Source of the DNA: an uncultured Gammaproteobacteria bacterium
GTDB taxonomy: Bacteria > Pseudomonadota > Gammaproteobacteria > GCA-2729495
Direction: 5' to 3'
Assembly (NCBI GenBank): GCA_947258805.1
Contig: CAMYJV010000090.1
Span: 1 to 11,316 of the forward strand
DNA: 11,316 bases
The notes under the pieces are model-generated. The model saw only the letters and a program-made list of their open reading frames with translations. It had not been told where the DNA came from and did no database searches. The position numbers were made by a program, and so were the translations under genes. Positions within the stretch are counted from its first letter, which is position 1; every line of letters starts with the position of its first letter. This document shows positions 1 through 7,800 of this stretch, piece by piece.

Positions 1-267
1 GCTCGACGTGCTGGTGGTGCTGAAATAGAACATGGCCACGGCCACGCCGTTTGGCGAGTTGGTGATCAGTGTCTGGATGTCGGGATCGTTGAACGCATTC
101 ACGTAACCCTGTCGCTGCTGGTCGTACTCGATCGCGTCCACGCTGCCGGAAATATCGACCACCAGCCCGAGCTCGGTGGTAACAGGCACCGCGTGGGCCG
201 GACTCATTAACAGGGCAAACCCCAGAGCCGCCATAGAAGTGACAGCACGTCTCTTAGACTTACGCAT
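1..267 (-). CDS. Secreted DUF1194/VWA-like protein, N-terminal part (truncated by window edge)
   Basis: The first 89 codons of a minus-strand gene are present; the 3' end lies outside the window. The ATG at 267 is preceded by a good ribosome binding site (GAGGGG at 277-282, 9 nt spacing). Residues 1-26 form a Sec signal peptide: a basic start (MRKSKRR), a hydrophobic core and an AHA cleavage site. The mature part begins with TTELGLVVDISGSVDAIEY. D38-I39-S40-G41-S42 matches the DxSxS metal-ion (MIDAS) motif of von Willebrand A domains, and the following QRQGYVNAF stretch resembles DUF1194 proteins, including forms that carry PEP-CTERM sorting signals. The C-terminus that would settle this is missing. 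The expected role is an exported, metal-dependent binding protein of unknown partner. A strong terminator separates it from the rhs unit, so it is probably transcribed independently. Confidence 0.75.
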   Translation of the reverse strand, partial: MRKSKRRAVTSMAALGFALLMSPAHAVPVTTELGLVVDISGSVDAIEYDQQRQGYVNAFNDPDIQTLITNSPNGVAVAMFYFSTTSTSS

Positions 268-308
268 GGCCAGAATCCCCTCTGTTCTTGTTCGTATTTC
301 GATCGGCC

Positions 309-344
309 AAAAAAAAGACGCGCCGCGCTTTCGCGCGGTGCGTC
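309..344 (-). terminator. Intrinsic terminator of the rhs-lipoprotein unit
   Basis: A 12-bp stem (317-328 with 333-344, one G-T wobble) closes a four-base loop TTTC. Read on the minus strand it is followed by eight T residues (the A-tract at 309-316), so it is a one-directional rho-independent terminator. It lies about 144 nt after the stop of the lipoprotein gene and 42 nt before the ATG of the DUF1194-like gene. Confidence 0.85.
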
Positions 345-439
345 ATCGAGTTAACAGTTTAGGCGCCTTATGTGTTCAGGGCAAGGCAGTTACGCCCCCC
401 GTGCCCCTGCCCCTGGCTCGGGTACAGGATATCTAAGCT

Positions 440-467
440 ATTGTTTTTTATTTTATTTTTAAGTCAA
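440..467 (-). promoter_or_regulatory. Possible sigma-70 promoter in an AT-rich tract
   Basis: On the minus strand a TTGACT box (462-467) is followed after 16 nt by AACAAT (440-445), with four of six matches to the -10 consensus. The spacer is almost pure A/T, in contrast to the GC-rich surroundings. A transcript starting near 433 would meet the terminator at 344-309 after about 90-125 nt, before reaching the DUF1194-like gene. It could therefore make a short RNA or a terminated leader. Evidence is motif only. Confidence 0.35.
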
Positions 468-487
468 CCAGCGACCTAAAAATTATG

Positions 488-976
488 TCAAATGGCGTCC
501 AGTCGGATCAACCAACCATTCCGGTCCAACATAAAGCGCAATTTCTCCTGCCCCAGCGACTCACCCTCGCCGTCCGTGATACGAAACGCGAGTTCCCAGG
601 GCGCCTCGTCACCGCATTTCGGCGACCAGCCAAAGCTGAGGCGATTGAGCACTTCCGCGTCGGGGTACCAGGCACCACAAAAGGCGGGTGAAGGCGGCAC
701 CTCTGCGTCGACGGGCAACAGGCGACGGCCCGGCGGCTCAACCGTCATCACCAAGGCCGGCAGTGAACTGCCGTCGGGAATGGCAAAATCGACCGCGTAA
801 TTCGGCCTCTGCAAACGGTAACGCATGGGCATCGCGCCGGCGAAATACAGTCCCGGCAGTTCAGGCCTCTGGTCGGCCGACTGCTCTAGCGCGGGTGAGT
901 CATACAAGCGAATGTACCGGTAGGGTTCAACGTAGGGACTGCAACTGCTGAGAGCAGCTGTAACGATCAACAACAA
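488..976 (-). CDS. Small lipoprotein overlapping the rhs toxin gene; candidate immunity protein
   Basis: A 162-residue protein I cannot assign to a family. It opens with a hydrophobic stretch followed by L9-S10-S11-C12, a lipobox, so Cys12 is the likely lipidated residue. Ser13 in the next position, not Asp, predicts sorting to the outer membrane. Cys100 and Cys121 could form a disulfide in the periplasm. The frame has a stop (TAA) at 983-985, so the start must be one of three consecutive TTG codons at 976-968; there is no ATG. The chosen TTG at 976 overlaps the last 10 nt of the rhs gene, which suggests translation coupled to it. The n-region has no Lys or Arg, which is unusual for a signal peptide. 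Position right after the Rhs tip fits an immunity protein guarding the periplasmic face, but this is inferred from context, not homology. An ordinary lipoprotein is the alternative. Confidence 0.7.
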   Translation of the reverse strand: MLLIVTAALSSCSPYVEPYRYIRLYDSPALEQSADQRPELPGLYFAGAMPMRYRLQRPNYAVDFAIPDGSSLPALVMTVEPPGRRLLPVDAEVPPSPAFCGAWYPDAEVLNRLSFGWSPKCGDEAPWELAFRITDGEGESLGQEKLRFMLDRNGWLIRLDAI

Positions 977-1860
977 GGCCCGTTACTGCCACCCACCAGG
1001 CCCGTCGTATCGTAGTAGGTGCTACCACCCGTCGCTCGAATCAGGCCAATCGTATAGCTGTTCGAGTTGTAGCCGTCTGCAAAATCGGGGAAGAGATCGT
1101 AGTCGGCACAATTGCAGTAAGCAGAAGCGCCTGAACGCAAATTCTGGAAGTACTCCTGAGCTGTGATCCCGGGAGGCGGCTGCACTTCAGCGAGCACCGC
1201 GTTGTTCGCAGGTACATCCGTGGGCCTGATTCCGTTCACGTAACTGCCGACACCGCCTGCCAGGACCTGAAAGCCTTCCACGCTCCAGCCCTCGGGCCCT
1301 GCGCTGATCCAGAACACGCCGTACTCGTCGCGATACTCAATTGCCGTGTGCAATGGCCCTATATCCCTGACCGGGTGCCCCACCAGGTAGATCTGGCCCG
1401 GCTGGCGTATCCGGCCCTGATCGGCGGCGGGCTGAACCATGTCACCCACTCGGTTCGCGACTTCGCCGACCGGGTCCGGCACAGGACCGGCGCCGTCCCG
1501 GCCCGACTGCGTTGCTCCCGCGGCATGATGCACGCCGCGCAGGCCGAACTGCACACGAAGGTTGATCAGCGATGCCGTCGATTCCCGTTCCACTGACTCT
1601 GCGCCGGCCAGGGACACAGCTAGCCCCCGTGGACGATCCAGGCCCGTTGCCGCGGCGTAGCCCGGCCCAACACTGGTCGTTACCGGCGACCGGCCCTGCC
1701 CCGCCTGGCTGCGATAACCCGACACGGAAAGCGACAGGGACAGAGTGCCGGACTCCCAGGTGCCCCAGCCCAGCAGGCCACCGATGCCGCCGCCGACAAC
1801 AAATGTCGGTGCACCAAAAAACAGGCGTTCGCCAAAGTCCCGGAACCAGTCGCCAATAGA
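967..1860 (-). other. Rhs C-terminal tip region (predicted released effector, 297 aa)
   Basis: In Rhs and TcC proteins an aspartyl self-cleavage occurs after the DPxGL motif. Both expected Asp positions (SPDP and VDPNGL) are kept here, so the tip would start at Ser2308. It opens with a Gly-rich hydrophobic stretch (FFGAPTFVVGGGIGGLLGW), then a beta-rich and low-complexity linker. A compact domain spans about residues 2465-2604: GQIYLVGHP, then His2478 in PLHTAIEY, paired Cys2556/Cys2558, N2572-S2573-N2574-S2575 in GYNSNSYTIGL, and a terminal GPCC. A His first and an N-[CS]-x-x-[FY] motif about 95 residues later is the order seen in circularly permuted NlpC/P60 and LRAT-like folds; Ser2573 would replace the Cys. 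I recall similar GxNSN[ST][FY] ends in other Rhs proteins but cannot name a family. Catalysis is a hypothesis. Confidence 0.55.
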
Positions 1861-4800
1861 CAGACCATTCGGATCAACAAAAGTCGCCGGGCGGTTCAGC
1901 GCATAGGCGTAACGATTCAGGCCTTGCGGCGACAGTGGAAACTGCGTGACCGGGTCGGGCGACAGAAAACGCCCCGTCACCGCATCGAGTACGCGACCAC
2001 CCAGGTGCACCAGCCCGCTCGCAGCCAGGTGTTCGTGACCGGTGAAGCCGGGCCGCCCTTCCTCATCCTGAAGGTATGCGGGCACCGCAGCCGGGTCTCC
2101 AGCGGCGGCGGCCTGCTGATCGTAGGGCTTACCCCAGGCGCGGTAAGCAATTGCCTGCCAGCCCCGGGCGTCCTCTAAGCCAACCACCGAACCCAGTGCA
2201 CCCCGATAGAGATAGGCGCGGTCCCGCTGACCTGTCGCCGACTGGCTAACGATGGCCACGAGCTCTCCCGCAGCCCGGACCCGGTGCCGGACCACCGGCA
2301 CACCGCCACTTGCGAAGGCGACTGTGAAATCCGGCCCGGCCCGCAACACGCGCCGAGACGACCCCGGTTCAGTGCGCGACTGGCGAGATATCCGGCCGGC
2401 GTGGTCGTAATCAATCTGCGTTCGCCGGTTGCCACGGCGCAACGCAGCCAGCTGATTGGAGGGCGTCCATTCGAAGGTGTCACCCCCGCGGGCCACGACA
2501 TTGCCGTTGCCGTCGTAGGCGTAGTCTCGCTGCACGCCGAGACCCTCGTCCTGCACCTGCACGATTGCCTGCGGGCGCTGCGGATCGTAGCTGAAGTTCA
2601 GCCCGGAACGGATGGCCTTGAGGAGGTTGCCGGCGGCATCGTACTGATAGGCGTCCTGGTGAATGACGTCAGCATCGCGCTCCTGCTGGGTCTCGGCCAG
2701 TCGTCCCAGCGAGTCGTAGTCGAACTGCTCCTCCGTGCCGTGGACGGCATCTTCCAACAAATCCAGGTCGCCGTTACCGGACCACTGAAAGAACTGGCGC
2801 TGCAGCCAGGTCCCACTGCGGCGCGCCGAGATGCCCGCAAGCCGGCCGCTGGCGAGGTCGCGCTCCCGGCGCACGGTGACGGTGTCCCCGGCCAGTGAGA
2901 ACTCTGAATATGCGCCGTTCACATCGGCAGCCAGGGACCGCCAGTGAATCAACCCGTCGGAGTCGTCAACTTGCTTGAGGTGGCCGCGCCCGTCATAGGC
3001 ATAGCGAACGGAATAGCGTTCGTTTCCGGGCGACCCATCATCAGCATCCAGGGCAGCCGATGGATACGTCAGTTCGGCCAGGCGGCCCTGATCGTCATAG
3101 GCGCGCGTGAACCAGAAAAGGTAAGCCTGCCCGTCATCCTGCAGCCGATGAATTTCCTGATCCGGCTGCCCGAATGCGTCGTACTGCCAACCCGTTGCCG
3201 GCCCGGCAGCGTCCGGACCGTTGCCGAGTGGGTAAGGCCCGACGGCGTTGGCGAGGCGCCCGACACTCGCGCCCGCCGCCGTGTCGTATTGCCATTCTGT
3301 CACGAGCTGCTCCGGATCGCTGCGATCCTGGTAGTTGTAGCGCTGGGTGCGCCGGACCAGGCGCGACAGCTCGTCATATTCGTAGTGAGACAATTGTTGC
3401 TCGGCATCGATTTCCCAGGCGATTTCGCCCAGGCCGTTGCGAATGTAGGCACGTTGTCCCAGGTGGGGATCGCGGACGGAAATGAGCCGACCCAGGCTGT
3501 CATAGTTCAATGTCGTCACGGTGCCATCCGGGCCGCTGACTTCCGCCAGGTTGCCTTCTGCAGACCACTGGTAAAGCGCGGTTGCGGTCACGCCGGTGCC
3601 GGCTTCCGTCACCCGCACGGTGCGATCCATCACGTCATAGGCGGACGTTGTCGTAATCGGCGCAGTGTCGGGCTCCCCGGGGAAGCGCCTCTCGCGCTGC
3701 ACCGCTACACCGTCGGGCATCGCAATGTCGTAGGTCACGATTTCCTGTCGCCCGAAGGCAGCGGGCCGCGCGGCGGCCCCGGGGGGCTCAGTATTGTTGC
3801 AGTCCGCCGAGTTGGTAGGCTGCTGCTCGAAAATGACTCGATTCAGTGCGTCGAACTGACGGTAGCGGTAACAGCGGGAAACCTGGCCATCTGCATAAGG
3901 CCGTGAAGTCGCGTACTCGCGGCCGAGGGCGTCGAAGCGCCGGTCGATGTGCACGCGCCCTGTGCCGAAAGCCAGGCGGTGAGCATGCACCGCGCGACCC
4001 AGGGCATCGAGTTCCTGCACGTATTCCTGGCCGTCGGCGCGGAGGCTCAGCACACGCGTCACGGCCGACGGCGCCTCGCAGCCTGCAGACGCACACCACT
4101 GCAGCAAGCGTTCTTCACGCATCCCGGGGCGGGGCCCGCGGCGGCTGACCAGGCGCCCGAAGTCGTCATAGCGCAGCAGCACCTGCGCGCTCGACGGCTT
4201 ATTCTCCGTCCCCGGCAGCGTCTGGCTGCTGCGCAAACCGAAGCGCGCATCCCAATCAATATCGATGGAATGCCCCGCGGGATTGGCTTCTCTCGTCACA
4301 AACCGCCCGTGGTAGCGAGCTCCGTAGGTCCAGCGCGAGCTTCGGGGCGGCGTCGAGGTCGCGCTGACGGTATCTTCGATGCGGTTGCCGACTGCGTCAT
4401 AGACGAATGTCTGCGTCACGCGAGCCGACGGCACCGCCGGCTGCGTAACTGCCTGCACGAGTGCGCAACGCGAGTCGTGGCCGTAAGTTTCTTCACGCAC
4501 CGTGGATACCAGACCGGCCGCGCTGCGCGTGGTCACTGAACGTCTCAGCAAGCCCGGACACCAGGCGTCGATCCGGTTCTCCCAGGTATTGTCGACGGTC
4601 AGTCTGTGCACCGCCCCGCCGGCGCCATCATCGGTCTCTACCAGGATGCGGCTCGGGTTACCCCACGGATCGATCGGGTGCTGAGGGGAATCGTAGGTAG
4701 TCCTGATGCGTTTCTGTAACCGCGGTCCGACGCCGTCTGCCACGGACAGAGCGTACTGCAAATCGCTAATCTGCCGCACAAAGGGCAGGCGGCTGACGCC

Positions 4801-7800
4801 GTTCTGGCCCCCGGCCGTAGAGATCTCCGCCAGGATGCTCGAACTTCTGCTGATAACCTGCGCGTCGGGCAATGCTCCAGCGTCGCTGCCAGTCGGGTTG
4901 ATAAATGCCTGGCAGGCCGGCGCCGTCACATCGACGTCACAAACCTTGGGATAGCTGAAGGTGCCGATGGGCAGGTTGACAGTCGTCATCTCTGCTCCCG
5001 CTGCGTTGTCGGGGAGCCGCACGACGGATTCAACGAGCATGCCCTGGAACGGAAAGCGTTGGGCGAAGCGGTTCTCGGTCACGACGCCACGATTCTCATT
5101 GCGTGCGATCACGCGCGAGAACCCCAAGAGACCCCGTCCCTGCGCGTGATACTTGGCGCCCTCATATTCGTAGCGCGTCAGCACGGCACTGTCGCCGGAA
5201 TCTGTTGCATCACCCACTGCTGACTCACGAACGACAAATACGGGAGCCTTGAAGTGTCGATAGGGAAAGCTCACGGTAGCTTCGCCCTGGGCGAACGCGT
5301 CAGCGCCCAGGTAGACACCCGGGTCGGTCAACAGACCGTAGCGAATCCGGGTTTGGTTGCCGGTCCCGTCCTCGATCCCCGTCAACAAGCCGCGATGGGG
5401 GCCCCGGCCGTGGTAAAGCACATAGCTGCCACCCGGCGCTGGCCAAAGCAGATCAGTCACACCGTCACCCCCCGTGTCCAGCAAGCGCAGCCGGGACAGG
5501 TCACCCGCAGCCGGGGCCGGCACACCTGTATCGACCAGTGCAGCCGCGAAGCTGCCCGCAGTCTCGCTGAGCAAGACCTGCAGGTTGGCCTGACCGGGGA
5601 GCGCGAGCAGCAGATTGTCGCGACCGTCGTGGTCATAGTCGATCACACGGGCCTTGCTGAGCACATTGGCATTCAGTTCCGCCGTGACCAACGGGCGACC
5701 TGCCCAACCGCGTGGAGCCGGGTTCAGCTGCCCCAGTGTGTAATCGGCATCGGAAATCTGTGGCAGCGCCGGCGTTGCGCCCGACCACGCCAGCCTGAAT
5801 TCCCGACCATCACTTACGTGCAATTCCCACCGCTGACTTTGGCCATGGTGAAACAGCAGGTCCGTCAGACCATCGCCGTTGGCATCAAGCAACTGGGGGG
5901 CCTGAATGTAGTCTCCGGCGGGAAAACGGAACACGATGTCCAGACTGTCAGTCGCGTCATCGAGCCACGCATAGACGACCCACTGATATTCCTGGCAGAC
6001 ATAGCCAACATAGGGCGCGCGTTCGCAGTCAGCCACCATCGTGAGCAGATCCGTACGGCCGTCGCCATTGAAGTTCAGCGGCCTGAGCACACTGCCCACC
6101 GGGCCTGACGCGCCGCGATCGGCCAGGGTGCCTGGCACCGCACCCCGCACCCGGCGAACGCCAAGGTCGTTACCATCGCTGACAAAAGCCTCTACCCAAG
6201 GACCGTGCGCGCTCACCAGGTCATCGAGGCCATCGCCGTTGACATCGGCGCCCACGCCACTCGACCAGAAGCCCCGATCCTGGCTGTGCAGGCTGCTATT
6301 GCGAACCTCGAAACCGTCAACGCTGCCGGCGAGCAACTGAATGACCGTCCCGGCATCATCACGGTCGTTTGAGGCTTGCGCGAGATCGGCATGGCCGTCT
6401 CCGTTGTAGTCGAGGGCAATGCCGCGATAGCCCACCGGAAACGCTATGTGCCGATCCCAGTCTGTCGCTAACGCCGCACGCGGCATGTTCGGACCGTTCA
6501 GCGCATCGGCCCGAACGTTCCATGCCTGCTTCCCGTCATTGAGTGAGAGCAGGTATACGTAGTCAGCGACACCATTGTTGTTGACGTCCATGGTCTGGAG
6601 ACCCGGCAGACTTTGATCACTAACGCCAGTGACTTCCCCCTGCGCCAGGAAGCCACGCTCGCCCGTCTCAACGCCGAACCGCGTCGCGCCCAGGCAGGCG
6701 CCCGACGTGAGCTCGCACTCTGTCAGCTTAACCAGGTGGCTCAGGTTGCTAATGGAACTGTAGGCGTATTCCAGGTGGTAGGCCCGCACGGGAATGTCTG
6801 CCGCCGAGCCGTCCGCACCGCGCGCGTAGCTGCGCAACGCAACCATGCGCCAGGGATGGGACAAGCGCCTGCCAGCCCACCAGCCACCACCAGAATCGGC
6901 GCGCGCTGAATAGTCAAACTCGAGCCGCCCCAGCTCCTGCCCGTAGGCGTCAAGCCACCGGAACACCCGCGGCCGATAGGCCAGTGTCTCCGCATCCCGA
7001 TCCCAGTCGTAGTCAATCGCGTTGCCGTAGCGATCTTCGGCCCGGGTAACCAGGTACACCATGGCATTGCCCCCGGCCTCGCCCGCACTGACTCGCCCTT
7101 CTGCTCCACCGAGGGTCCAGGTCAGGCCGTCACGGCCTTCGACCAAAAAGCTGCCGGGACCACTCCCTGCCTCGCCGACGGCCCGCACCCGTTGCAGCGA
7201 CTCGATCTCTGTTCGGTACTCACCCGCTTCGCCAACAGCGATCAGGCGCTGCCCGTCCAGGCAGAAGCGATCGTTATCGTCCAGGTCAACGCCGTCGGCG
7301 AAGCCATCCAGCTGCGGGTCGGCGATGGCCGAACAGCGTTCAATCTCTGGCAGCCCACTGAGACGCCACCCAATACCGAGCAGGCCGTTGCCGAGGCTGC
7401 TGTCGTACTCGAGCCTCAGTTTCGGCTGCATGCCGCGGACCCCGGGCGGCAACTGCAGCGGAATGCTGTAAGTCGCTACACCCAGGTCGTTTACTGCGAA
7501 CTGCCCCGGGGTCACGCCGACCGCAGTGCCGGGCAGCGGTGCTTGGGAATTGCTGGCGGGATCCAGTACCGGCACCGGTGATGACAAGACTTGCAGTTCG
7601 GCGTCGCCGTCTGCCCGCACGCCCAGGACCGTGATGAGCTGATTAATGCCGCCCCCATCGGGCGGCACTCGATACACCTGGGCCCGGCCATCACCGTTGA
7701 AATCGCCGGTCAGGACCATCGCGCTATCGACAGACCAGGACAAACCTTGCTCGCCCGCAGCGAGACGGGCGACTGTCCAGCCGGCGGCACTACTCTTAGG

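Noticed and set aside
176..436. Plus-strand frame of 86 codons at the left edge
   Set aside because: It is antisense to the signal peptide of the DUF1194-like gene and crosses the terminator hairpin; there is no ribosome binding site or recognisable domain.
360..467. Minus-strand micro-frame ending in Gly-rich residues after the lipoprotein gene
   Set aside because: It has no usable start codon or ribosome binding site, and a VPEP-like string in another frame lacks the membrane helix and basic tail of a PEP-CTERM signal.
2944..3906. Long plus-strand reading frame (320 codons) opposite the rhs gene
   Set aside because: It lies wholly antisense to the Rhs repeats, shows no domain, and its composition is what high-GC antisense frames give. 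The same holds for 5254-6108, 2284-2898 and other plus-strand frames within 967-8781.
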